A DNA stretch of 64,000 bases, from the NCBI GenBank assembly GCA_964555055.1, contig CAZKQW010000005.1, positions 1-64,000 on the forward strand, in the 5' to 3' direction. The notes beneath the pieces were generated by a model. That model was not told the origin of the DNA. It saw only the letters and a program-made list of their open reading frames with translations, and made no database searches. Shown piece by piece: positions 7,793-15,543 of the stretch (positions are counted from its first letter, which is position 1; each line of letters begins with the position of its first letter). The position numbers and the translations under genes are program-made. Source of the stretch: GCA-016699445 sp964555055. Its GTDB lineage: Bacteria; UBA10199; JACPAL01; GCA-016699445.

Positions 7793-9025
7793 CTACGGCG
7801 TTCTTAAATCCCAGACGTCGTCCCGGGCGTGGGCTTTTTCCCAGGACCTCACTTGCCTCCGGGCCGCGTCGAATAGCCGCGTGTAATTGCCTCGCTTCAC
7901 CTTCGCCGAGACTTCAGGCGTGAGGGAATCCCAAAGAGGCTTTAAGACATCCGCGACCGCTTCGTAATCGCGGACCGACATCCTCTCGCCTTTTTTCGCA
8001 GCCCCCGCATCGTCCAGCTTATTCCTGGAATAAATGACGGTATCCGAACCCCATAAGACCCGATCTTGGTATTTTTGGATGAAATGGGTCCAAGCTTCCA
8101 AAGCGGGCATGTCGACGTCCGGAGAGACGATGTTCTTTTGGACCAAATCCCACGAGATATCGACGGACCACCGAGGGCACGCTTCCATGACGCGGGAGAC
8201 GAGCTCCAAATGCCGTGCCGTGGGCTTCACGAAACGACCCAGCCCCGTATGCGCCCAAATCACCGTGGCGCGGGGACTTTCTTGGCAAAGATGGATCAGG
8301 CCGTCGGTATAGATGGCCTTCGGGTTCTTCTTCACCTTCGATCCGTCGTATTTGACCTCGGTTTCATAGATGTCGTTATGGAGGGTGGCCACCAATCCCG
8401 TCTCGGCCACCACGTCGAGGATGTCCTTGAGGGCGGGGCTGTACAGCGTCATCTTGCCGCCCTTACCGATGTCCACCGGCAAAGAACCCTTCGCCGTGTA
8501 CCGGAGGGGATCCCCGGCGATCTTGCCCGAAACGATCTCCTTGTGGACGGTGAACTCGCCGATGCCGGAAAAGACCCCGGGAAACGTCAGCAAGGCCCGC
8601 TTGATGTGCTGGGCGGCGTAGGCGTCCATCGGGTTGAAGCCGGTGATCATCGGATCCAGCATCGCCTTTTCCCGCTGCGAAAGGGTTTGGAATTCCTTGG
8701 CGATCATCGCATCCGCGAAGGCGTAGTAATAAAGCTCGGCTTTCGGACCCATGTAATAATTCGGCACGATCTTATCGTCCGCGTAATGCTCGAACGGATC
8801 CCATTTCTGCTGCAGCGGCAAGGGCATCACGGTGGAACGGACGATTTTCCCTCCGAGGTAGTGGCGTACTAAATTTTTGAGCGAAACTCCTTGGTACGCG
8901 TAATTCGAAATATGAAAGTGCGCGTCAGCGTAGGCGTCTTTCGCTCCGAAGGCCTGCAGAGGTTTTAAGAGGAAAAAGGTCACCAGTATCGATACACAAA
9001 GACAAATTTTTCTCGTTTTCATCAT
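7793..9025 (-). CDS. Exported metal-dependent amidohydrolase (TIM barrel)
   Basis: A 410-residue protein with a hydrophobic signal peptide (CLCVSILVTFFLLKPLQAFGA) followed by amidohydrolase-superfamily motifs: DAHFH near residue 34, LHND in the middle, WAHTGLGR and VLWGSDT near the C-terminus. These match the amidohydrolase_2 pattern of metal-binding histidines and a catalytic aspartate. An exported member is unusual, since most are cytoplasmic. Its ATG overlaps the stop codon of the upstream lipoprotein (ATGATG with AAGGAG just before), so the two are co-translated; either of the two adjacent ATGs could be used. The substrate is unknown. Confidence 0.75.
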   Translation of the reverse strand: MMKTRKICLCVSILVTFFLLKPLQAFGAKDAYADAHFHISNYAYQGVSLKNLVRHYLGGKIVRSTVMPLPLQQKWDPFEHYADDKIVPNYYMGPKAELYYYAFADAMIAKEFQTLSQREKAMLDPMITGFNPMDAYAAQHIKRALLTFPGVFSGIGEFTVHKEIVSGKIAGDPLRYTAKGSLPVDIGKGGKMTLYSPALKDILDVVAETGLVATLHNDIYETEVKYDGSKVKKNPKAIYTDGLIHLCQESPRATVIWAHTGLGRFVKPTARHLELVSRVMEACPRWSVDISWDLVQKNIVSPDVDMPALEAWTHFIQKYQDRVLWGSDTVIYSRNKLDDAGAAKKGERMSVRDYEAVADVLKPLWDSLTPEVSAKVKRGNYTRLFDAARRQVRSWEKAHARDDVWDLRTP

Positions 9026-9366
9026 TTCTCCTTTATTTTAAGAGGAACCGGATCCAAAGGATTCGCTACACTCGACAAAACTTTTCCGGATCGCGAATCT
9101 ACGAAGACGAAATATTCAAAACCCCCTCGGTACGCATCTTTCGGCGTCCATTCAATACGGTACCGATCATCGACGTATTTTACGCTAACGCGCATGGATT
9201 CTAAGTCTTTCGCGCTCACCCCGTCTTGCACAGCTTGGCTCTTTGCAATCTCGACAGCCTTTACTTTCGTAATGGGTATCATGAGTCCACGAGCCTCCCC
9301 TAACCTACATCCCAAAATAGAGAAGGTAAGCATCGTAGAAATGACCAGCATCGGCGTCTTCTCCAT
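9022..9366 (-). CDS. Small lipoprotein with PepSY-like domain
   Basis: From the internal ATG the protein is about 114 residues. It opens with a lipoprotein signal (MLVISTMLTFSILGC, lipobox ILGC). The rest resembles a PepSY-type domain: a helix (ITKVKAVEIAKSQAVQDG) followed by strands (YRIEWTPKDAYRGGFEYFVFVDSRSGKVLS). The 5' extension to 9390 would use TTG and hide the signal peptide, so the ATG at 9366 is preferred. It is translationally coupled to the amidohydrolase gene downstream and may help fold or hold that enzyme in the periplasm, which is inference. Confidence 0.6.
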   Translation of the reverse strand: MEKTPMLVISTMLTFSILGCRLGEARGLMIPITKVKAVEIAKSQAVQDGVSAKDLESMRVSVKYVDDRYRIEWTPKDAYRGGFEYFVFVDSRSGKVLSSVANPLDPVPLKIKEK

Positions 9367-9430
9367 TCTCAAACCATAATATTTATTCAAAAAAGAGATA
9401 TGAAAAAGTGGCGTTATTCAGGGGACGGCA

Positions 9431-10747
9431 ATGGAACAAAAAAATCGAGAAAATTCGATAAAATATGCGCAACTTTTAATCTCTTTAGGCGAAGAGTGCT
9501 TTATGCTAAGCACACAAACCATCCGTTCTCTTCTGACCTCGACATTCAACTCATTGCCGGTCCTACCACCCTTCTCTGCCGCCTCTCAAAGCTCTGCTCA
9601 GCCTTTTACGTTGGGCAGTCTTTTGGCGGATATCACAACGCCTTCTAGAAAAGCGCCTGTACCTGCTGAAACCCTCGACGCAGCACTTCGGGGGCCTACT
9701 CCTTTAGCGGATCTTGCCATCCAAAGGTTAATGTCCCACATCGTCTCGTCTCGTTGCTCCGATTGGGCAGGACAAAATATGAGTTTGGCTCATGAATGCC
9801 GGGAGGCAGCTCATGAAATGGTGACAATTGTTGATATGAGGTCTTTTGCCCTACCGACAGGCATGGCTTCCGCCGCATTTCCTCGAGAATTCGTTCGAAT
9901 CATTCATGAGACAGATGCTATCCGCTTCATTCACGAGGCTCATTCATATTTAAATGCAAGCCACAGAGGCACACCCTCATCGACGGCTAACTTATGGGAT
10001 ATCGCCTTAAGAGTTTGTCGTAACGATCACCGCAAGGCCATCCGCCTTATGGCTCTCCTTTTTCAAGATACGGATTTTCTTCCTCACATAAGACTTTTGG
10101 AAGCTCTTTATCCCAACGACGAAAATGTTGGCAAATTACGTGATTTATGTGTGGCCATTCATGATGAAAAGAAAATGGAAAATGGAAACGTGGTGACGGG
10201 ACCTAAATTATTTACTTATTATCCGGATCGCCTGGATCAAACCGCCCCCAGCAACGCTCAATATCATTTTTACGTAATTGCTCATCTCGCTCGCTGCTTG
10301 GTCGAATCGGGCATACGGCCTGAAGTAGCTCATATCGTCGTTAGCGTCCTTAACTCTGTCTATGTGCTTAGGCGTCACGGCATCCTCGGAGGGCTGACGG
10401 GAATGCCTTCTAGCTTGGAAGGATTCAGGGGACGTTCCTTGCAAGAAGTGGGAACTCTTCTCTCACTCTTCGCTCGCGAAGGTGTCGCCACTTTACGCGA
10501 GACTTGGAAACCTTTTTACCCCAAAGACATCCCCGAAGATGCATCTTCCAGGACGCCGCGAACGGGCTTGGAAGGCATCATCCCGCGAGTCAATACCGAT
10601 GATTTTTTCGCAGATCTTTATCTTGGGCTCTGTGGCGGTGCGTTTGGAAGTGGTCTTGATACTCCAAACGCCGACCGTGTACGTAAAATGATTTTTATAT
10701 CCCCCGACGCGCTTATGGGTAATTTATTTCTAGGAGCCGCATTATGA
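9431..10747 (+). CDS. Unknown 438-residue protein, first gene of a three-gene operon
   Basis: No family recognised. The first 80 residues are rich in Ser, Thr, Pro and Ala (LPVLPPFSAASQSSAQPF) and look disordered; the rest is mainly helical, with CREAAHEMV, HIRLLEALYPNDENVGKL and HFYVIAHLARCL. No signal peptide or membrane helix is evident. An internal ATG at residue 25 is a possible alternative start. Its stop overlaps the start of the DUF11 gene (ATGA). A disordered, Ser/Pro-rich leader with no Sec signal is seen in some secreted effectors, but nothing here proves secretion. Confidence 0.7.
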   Translation: MEQKNRENSIKYAQLLISLGEECFMLSTQTIRSLLTSTFNSLPVLPPFSAASQSSAQPFTLGSLLADITTPSRKAPVPAETLDAALRGPTPLADLAIQRLMSHIVSSRCSDWAGQNMSLAHECREAAHEMVTIVDMRSFALPTGMASAAFPREFVRIIHETDAIRFIHEAHSYLNASHRGTPSSTANLWDIALRVCRNDHRKAIRLMALLFQDTDFLPHIRLLEALYPNDENVGKLRDLCVAIHDEKKMENGNVVTGPKLFTYYPDRLDQTAPSNAQYHFYVIAHLARCLVESGIRPEVAHIVVSVLNSVYVLRRHGILGGLTGMPSSLEGFRGRSLQEVGTLLSLFAREGVATLRETWKPFYPKDIPEDASSRTPRTGLEGIIPRVNTDDFFADLYLGLCGGAFGSGLDTPNADRVRKMIFISPDALMGNLFLGAAL

Positions 10748-11232
10748 TCCGTAAGACAGCTTTGTTTTTACTCATTACGCTTTCCACGCTTCCTTTAAAT
10801 TCTTTCGCGTCTCCGGGCGATTCCGCGGATATTTCGATCGCCAAGACCGCCGATGATACCGACGGTGTGACGGTGGGTCAGCAAGTCACCTACCTTTTGA
10901 CCGTTGCAAATACAGGGCCTCAGGCCTCGGGAAGCATAACGGTAGTCGATACGATTGCCGGAGCCGGGTTGCTGACGTTCGTCGGCGCCACGACGTCAGC
11001 CGGCAGCTGCTCGGCGACGAATGACGTCACCGTCACCTGTACCCTGACATCTCTCGCTAATGGCGCTTCCGCCACGATCCACATCACTTACCGCGTCGAT
11101 TCCACGGGACTCATCATCAACTCGGCGACGACAAGTCTTACGGACGCAAGCGATCCGGTCGACACGAACAATACGGCGGCCTATTCCTTAGTATCACGCA
11201 ACGCGACCGGAGGTTGCAGCTTAACCCCCTGA
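10744..11232 (+). CDS. Exported DUF11-domain protein
   Basis: A 162-residue protein with a signal peptide (TALFLLITLSTLPLNSFAS) and one DUF11 repeat, a beta-sandwich domain typical of bacterial cell-surface proteins. The signature is clear: DISIAKTADDTDGVTVGQQVTYLLTVANTGP, a stretch at residues 29-59, then CTLTSLANGASATIHITYRV. Single-domain forms are short for this family. It overlaps the previous gene by four bases and so is co-translated with it. It probably sits on or outside the cell envelope. Confidence 0.75.
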   Translation: MIRKTALFLLITLSTLPLNSFASPGDSADISIAKTADDTDGVTVGQQVTYLLTVANTGPQASGSITVVDTIAGAGLLTFVGATTSAGSCSATNDVTVTCTLTSLANGASATIHITYRVDSTGLIINSATTSLTDASDPVDTNNTAAYSLVSRNATGGCSLTP

Positions 11233-11251
11233 TACCCCGATCACGTCTCCC

Positions 11252-12373
11252 ATGGCCCGTCCCCTTTACATTTCAGATGGATCGCGACGCTATCGAGTCC
11301 ACAACCCGACGACGCGTCATTTATTGGCGCAAGTTCAGAGGAATCCTAGAGCTTATGGGTTAACAAGCAACGTCGATAATGTTTTCACCCCTGATGAGAT
11401 AGGGGCAATCGTTTCTTCACGACCTGCGGACCGTTATTCCCGAGCTTTAGCGCACGACTTAGATAGGCATTGTCCTATTTTAAACGCTCGGTATTGGGTC
11501 GGTGCCCGAAGCAACCTTCACCCGTCCCTTGAACCGGAGCTTTTGGACGAAGCGCGTACGAGGGTGAAGCAAAATGATATTATCGGAGCGTGTCGTTCCC
11601 TACAAACGGCTTTTATGAGGATTCAACCGCCTCTTCCGCTGGAAGGAATACCGCCCGATGCGGACATGCAGCGCGAAGCCCTCATTATCCTAGAGCAAGG
11701 CCTTAGACAGTTGGAAAACATCGATCTCTCATCTTTACACCCCTCGCACATCCGACGAAACATCGCTGCCCTCCGCGAGACTTGCCGGATCTTTAACATC
11801 CCATGGAACCAGAATCGCGTGTATGGATTTTTACGCAGGCATGTGGAAGCGGTTCTAAGCCGCTGCGAACAACGTCTAAGAGACAGTCACACCCGAATAA
11901 GCCCATCCCCCCATGTCTTAGCGGAGCTTAATAACGACGATCTCAGACATGTGGTCGCGCTTGCCAGGGAGTACGGGATCTGGCTGGATGCCGATCGGCT
12001 CGATTTTCTCTTGAGAGATCAAATACAGAACTGCCTTATGGAATTACAAAGAGGTCTCGATTCAGGCGCCAATGCGGCAGTTTTTGAATATGCCCTCAAC
12101 GATTTGCTGCGCCTGTCCCACGAAACGGATTTTCACATCCCGTATCACACAAGGCAGACGATTTCGGATTATTGCCTGGAATTATTGGGGGCCGCTTCGA
12201 ATTATTACCGCATCGATGCGGACCCGCCTCAACGTTTCTTCCTCGCCTTGCGCCGACATGCTCCCACCGAATACCAAGCCTATGTAAACCTGCGTCGCAC
12301 CGCCGAGGAACTCGGCGTTCCCTTACCTCCAGCTTACCGATTTATTTCGGTTCCCTCCGAAAATATGCGTTAA
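11252..12373 (+). CDS. Unknown 373-residue helical protein
   Basis: No family recognised. It is a soluble, Arg-, Leu- and Asp-rich protein with regular helical spacing (LLDEARTRVKQNDIIGACR, LRDLQ-like helices and a final VNLRRTAEEL). Two stretches, LDEARTRVKQNDI and NDDLRHVVALAREYGIWLDADRL, have a repeat-like look, so an alpha-helical repeat fold is plausible. It is 19 bases after the DUF11 gene. It ends four bases into the convergent TMEM175-type gene (shared TTAA). The ribosome binding site is weak. Confidence 0.65.
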   Translation: MARPLYISDGSRRYRVHNPTTRHLLAQVQRNPRAYGLTSNVDNVFTPDEIGAIVSSRPADRYSRALAHDLDRHCPILNARYWVGARSNLHPSLEPELLDEARTRVKQNDIIGACRSLQTAFMRIQPPLPLEGIPPDADMQREALIILEQGLRQLENIDLSSLHPSHIRRNIAALRETCRIFNIPWNQNRVYGFLRRHVEAVLSRCEQRLRDSHTRISPSPHVLAELNNDDLRHVVALAREYGIWLDADRLDFLLRDQIQNCLMELQRGLDSGANAAVFEYALNDLLRLSHETDFHIPYHTRQTISDYCLELLGAASNYYRIDADPPQRFFLALRRHAPTEYQAYVNLRRTAEELGVPLPPAYRFISVPSENMR

Positions 12374-12948
12374 ACGACTTCTTCCACACGCCGATCCGGA
12401 ACGATCCACAGAATGGCCACCAATACGTAAAGAGTGTAGGAGATTTGAGGGCTATAAAAAGCACATACGACCGCCAACACGTATGCCGCCAATGACAGCT
12501 TCCCCTTCAGATCTCTTCCAAAAGCACGCACCAGCCTATCCCGGTGGTGGGGATGACACGTGATCCGATTTTGAAGTATCGTATAGGCAATAGCGGCCAT
12601 CAGAAGGACAAAGCCGTACAAAGCGGTCGGAAACCTCTCTCCGTGGTTTTCACCGAACCAACCCGTAGCGAAAGGCACCAATGACAGCCAAAACAGAAGG
12701 TGTAAATTAGCCCATAGAATGCCAGCGTTCACGTGTTGGGCCGCATGCAGAAGGTGATGATGATTATTCCAATATATCCCTACGAAGATGAAGCTGAGCA
12801 CATAGCTTAATAAGACCCCGACTAACGGCTTTAACGCGCTTAACGAAGCGCCGTGGGGCACTTTCAACTCCAATACCATGATGGTAATGATGATGGCGAT
12901 GACGCCATCGCTGAAGGCTTCGAGCCGGTTTTTAGGCATAGGCGTCAT
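12370..12948 (-). CDS. TMEM175/DUF1211-type potassium channel-like membrane protein
   Basis: A 192-residue membrane protein with about six hydrophobic helices. The signature RLEAFSDGVIAIIITIMVLEL near the N-terminus matches TMEM175/DUF1211, where the FSDG segment lines the potassium pore of bacterial channels. One six-helix unit per chain is the usual bacterial form, and four units assemble. It is 4 bases downstream of the DUF3817 gene and probably co-transcribed. Ion selectivity cannot be read from sequence alone. Confidence 0.88.
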   Translation of the reverse strand: MTPMPKNRLEAFSDGVIAIIITIMVLELKVPHGASLSALKPLVGVLLSYVLSFIFVGIYWNNHHHLLHAAQHVNAGILWANLHLLFWLSLVPFATGWFGENHGERFPTALYGFVLLMAAIAYTILQNRITCHPHHRDRLVRAFGRDLKGKLSLAAYVLAVVCAFYSPQISYTLYVLVAILWIVPDRRVEEVV

Positions 12949-12952
12949 GGGA

Positions 12953-13246
12953 TTAAACGAAGCGCCTCAAGTAAAAACTTCCGAAAGGAACGAGGGAAAG
13001 CAGGAAGGAAACGACGGCGTTCTGGAACGTCATGCCTCGTTGAAACTTCATGACGCCCAACAAGCCGACGAAAGCCACGAACAAAAGGCCGTGGACCAGC
13101 CCGACGACACGCACCGCCCAGGGCATTTCGAAGAGGTACTTCAAGGGCATGGCGAGGAAAAGAAGGACGAGATAACTGTACCCTTCCCATTTGCCGATCT
13201 TTAAATACCAGCCGACGAGATTGCCCGGAATCTTTTTTTGTTCCAT
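12953..13246 (-). CDS. DUF3817 small integral membrane protein
   Basis: About 97 residues from the ATG at 13246, which has GGGAG just upstream; a longer start at 13282 is possible but adds a charged tail unlike the family. Three hydrophobic helices and the pattern EGYSYLVLLFLAMPLKYLFEMP, then VGLVHGLLFVAFV, match DUF3817. Its function is unknown. Next to a TMEM175-type channel, it may form a membrane operon of two. Confidence 0.75.
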   Translation of the reverse strand: MEQKKIPGNLVGWYLKIGKWEGYSYLVLLFLAMPLKYLFEMPWAVRVVGLVHGLLFVAFVGLLGVMKFQRGMTFQNAVVSFLLSLVPFGSFYLRRFV

Positions 13247-13329
13247 ATACTCCCTGCTTCCGAATTTCCACGGCGGTTTCAAGAAGAATCAGTCCCACCT
13301 TTTAGGGGATGAACCGGAGAGACGTCACT

Positions 13330-14043
13330 ATGAAAAAAACCGACGACGCCATTTTCGAAACGATCAAGAAATGGGCCGGCAAGGGATGCTCGTGTGTCTA
13401 CTTGCAACCCCCCTGCGAAGAAGCCGCGCTTATTCGGATGCAAACCGACGCCAAGCGCCACCTGGGGGAGGAGATCCCTGAATCCTACGTCCAATTCTTG
13501 CGCCTGACGAACGGTGCGCAGTTCGACGGTGCTTTCTTCAAGAAGGGCGAGGACTTGGTACCCGAGAACCTCGACGCCCCCGACGCCCGCGTCATCCGGC
13601 TCGGAAATTCCGGGAACGTCGACGACTACGTCTTCGACCGCCGCGACCGTACGTTTAACGTCGTCTCGTTCGGCGATCCGGACAGCCGCTTCTCCTCGTT
13701 TCCTACGTTCGAGGGCTTGCTGCACGACGTGCTTTGGCAGCAACAAATCCTGCCTTTGGAGATCACGATCGAAGGATCGAAGGTCGAGGACCTGGCCGGG
13801 TTCGCACGGGAATTCAACGCTGCGTTCGCGAGGGGTGGCGTCGAGGGCTTTCGATGGAAAGATAATCTTGATGCCTTTAACGACTATCTCTCCTGGCCCA
13901 CTTGGAAATACCGCCTGATCTGGAAGGACGCGGCCATCTCCCGGAAAGCGCTCGGTCCCGCGTTGTTCGACCGGTTCGTGGAGATCATCCGGGATAACGA
14001 GGAGTACGTCGAACTACGCCTGGACCTTCCGAGCGACGCCTGA
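13330..14043 (+). CDS. SMI1/KNR4-type protein
   Basis: About 237 residues from the ATG with GGAG ten bases upstream; a start at 13309 has its ribosome site too close. The core matches the SMI1/KNR4 (SUKH) fold: LGEEIPESYVQFLRLTNGAQF, then SFGDPDSRFSSFPTFEGLLHDVL. In bacteria these often act as immunity proteins against polymorphic toxins, but not always. No toxin gene is adjacent. The following hypothetical gene at 14262 may belong with it. Confidence 0.72.
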   Translation: MKKTDDAIFETIKKWAGKGCSCVYLQPPCEEAALIRMQTDAKRHLGEEIPESYVQFLRLTNGAQFDGAFFKKGEDLVPENLDAPDARVIRLGNSGNVDDYVFDRRDRTFNVVSFGDPDSRFSSFPTFEGLLHDVLWQQQILPLEITIEGSKVEDLAGFAREFNAAFARGGVEGFRWKDNLDAFNDYLSWPTWKYRLIWKDAAISRKALGPALFDRFVEIIRDNEEYVELRLDLPSDA

Positions 14044-14108
14044 CTTATCTTTGGAGGACGCATCCCCAGCCGTCGCAATCCACGCCGAAGAGGCAGCTGA
14101 GGCAGGCC

Positions 14109-14234
14109 ATGAGAAAGGAGGCTATCGGTCCGGAACCGTTTCGGGTGATCGAAGACGGCGACGAGAGCGACCCTTCGGTCTTTTTCAGAGAGCGAATCCC
14201 GTCGGGGGTCGGTCCGCGGCCACGGTCGCGTTAA
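14109..14234 (+). CDS. Doubtful 41-codon open reading frame between two unknown genes
   Basis: ATG at 14109 gives a 41-residue peptide containing PFRVIEDGDESDPSVFF, ending at 14234. There is no convincing ribosome binding site at this ATG. Further upstream a TTTGGAGGACGC segment (14050-14061) looks like the start signals used at 785-797 and 1449-1460, but is followed by ATC instead of ATG. Either this is a decayed gene or intergenic sequence with chance features. Kept only because the 218-base gap 14044-14261 otherwise holds nothing. Confidence 0.2.
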   Translation: MRKEAIGPEPFRVIEDGDESDPSVFFRERIPSGVGPRPRSR

Positions 14235-14261
14235 TGTCGCGCGTCTTCTTATGAGGGAAAG

Positions 14262-14822
14262 ATGATTCCAGCGGGTTACATGGCGAAACGCGTGCTTCGG
14301 AAGCCGGAGTGGATGGCGTCATCGGGCGTCATGGATATTTATTCGGTCAGCCCATGCCTATGCGAAAACTTCGGCAATAATATTCCCCATTGGCGACACA
14401 ACGGTTACTGGCTCTTTGATTCCGTCACGGCGATCAAAGACCTGTCTCGAGAGCATTCGATCGGCTTGGAAGGAACCCGTTTCTTCTATTACGAAATCCA
14501 TCCGTTCGAGTATGACGAGGATGAGGGAGTGTGGGAACCTTTTGGGCCAGCGTCCCTCAAGACGGAGGTCATGCCTCCTGAGGCTTGCGGAAAACGCTTG
14601 GAAGGTTACGATGTCGTCAGTTACAGCGCCGGCCAGGCGCCGGAATGCTCGCCGCTTTCCTGCAACGATCTCGCGAAGGAGATGCGGGTCAACGAGCATT
14701 GCTTGTTCCCTTCCTTCGAGGAAGCGAAGAGTGCCCTGGAAAACGGGTTATTTAAAAATGCGGAACCAGGTCCTTATCGGATCTTTGCCGTCTATCTATT
14801 AACGGAAGCCTTTTTACCGTGA
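14262..14822 (+). CDS. Unknown 186-residue protein
   Basis: No family recognised. The start has GAGGGAAAG immediately upstream. The sequence is acidic and aromatic (GTRFFYYEIHPFEYDEDEGVWEP) with four cysteines near SVSPCLCENFG and PECSPLSCNDL. The size and style resemble small immunity or cytoplasmic binding proteins, and it follows the SMI1/KNR4 gene on the same strand after 218 bases. No signal peptide is visible. It converges on the topoisomerase-linked gene, with an 11-base gap. Confidence 0.65.
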   Translation: MIPAGYMAKRVLRKPEWMASSGVMDIYSVSPCLCENFGNNIPHWRHNGYWLFDSVTAIKDLSREHSIGLEGTRFFYYEIHPFEYDEDEGVWEPFGPASLKTEVMPPEACGKRLEGYDVVSYSAGQAPECSPLSCNDLAKEMRVNEHCLFPSFEEAKSALENGLFKNAEPGPYRIFAVYLLTEAFLP

Positions 14823-14833
14823 AGGATAAAACT

Positions 14834-15538
14834 TCACCTTCCACCACTCCTATCCAAAAAATCACGATAGTTTTCGTAATCTTTAGAATGCTTCAAATAA
14901 AGAGCGTAATTTTTATAATGGTAAGCGCATTTTTCGACGAAGTTCTCATACTCGGTTTCCAACTTCTCCGCCTTTAAAAGCTGACGAAGTTCATCAAGAT
15001 CACGTTCTAGTTCGAGGCATTCCTCCAAAGAGGCCCCGTTATTTCCATATAACACTCCGCTTGGCACTTCATGAACCGAATAATCCAGTTGCCGAGCCAA
15101 GGCCTTAATCAAATTCTTTCTGGCAAGACTATCGTCGGCATCATGCCGGATAGCTACCCGTAAGAGGGATATTTCGCTCCACCCATCGGGGAGTTCCTTC
15201 ATGCATTCTTCTGATTGATAAAGAAGCTGTGAGAGCCCTGCCAGCCAACGGGCGCAACCCGTTTCTTGCTTGCGATACCCTTCCAACAAAACCGGAAATA
15301 AAATACGACAAAAGAGGGGAATACGAATGGGAATATCCTTTTCTTCGTCAACCTTCCAGCGAACGATCGACTTCGCCCAGGGAGCCCAAAGCTTTCTATC
15401 ACACCGTTCCAAATCAAGGATGAATGCGTCCAAACGCTCCAGGAGTTCATGCCTCACATGTTTTTCTTCAGCCTCTAAATATTGTCGCCACAACGACTCT
15501 TGTTCTTTGCGAAGCATAAGTTCTTTAGGGAGATGCAC
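14834..15538 (-). CDS. Unknown 234-residue helical protein in the topoisomerase VI operon
   Basis: No family recognised. Highly charged and alpha-helical (KEQESLWRQYLEAEEKHVRHELLERL; ELERDLDELRQLLKAEKLETEYENF), so coiled-coil segments are likely at both ends. No signal peptide or membrane helix. Its ATG lies 5 bases after the stop of the topoisomerase VI A gene, so it is the third gene of a B-A-unknown operon. This tight linkage suggests a role with the topoisomerase, such as a partner or regulator. That is inference from position only. Confidence 0.7.
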   Translation of the reverse strand: MHLPKELMLRKEQESLWRQYLEAEEKHVRHELLERLDAFILDLERCDRKLWAPWAKSIVRWKVDEEKDIPIRIPLFCRILFPVLLEGYRKQETGCARWLAGLSQLLYQSEECMKELPDGWSEISLLRVAIRHDADDSLARKNLIKALARQLDYSVHEVPSGVLYGNNGASLEECLELERDLDELRQLLKAEKLETEYENFVEKCAYHYKNYALYLKHSKDYENYRDFLDRSGGR

Positions 15539-15543
15539 TTTGC

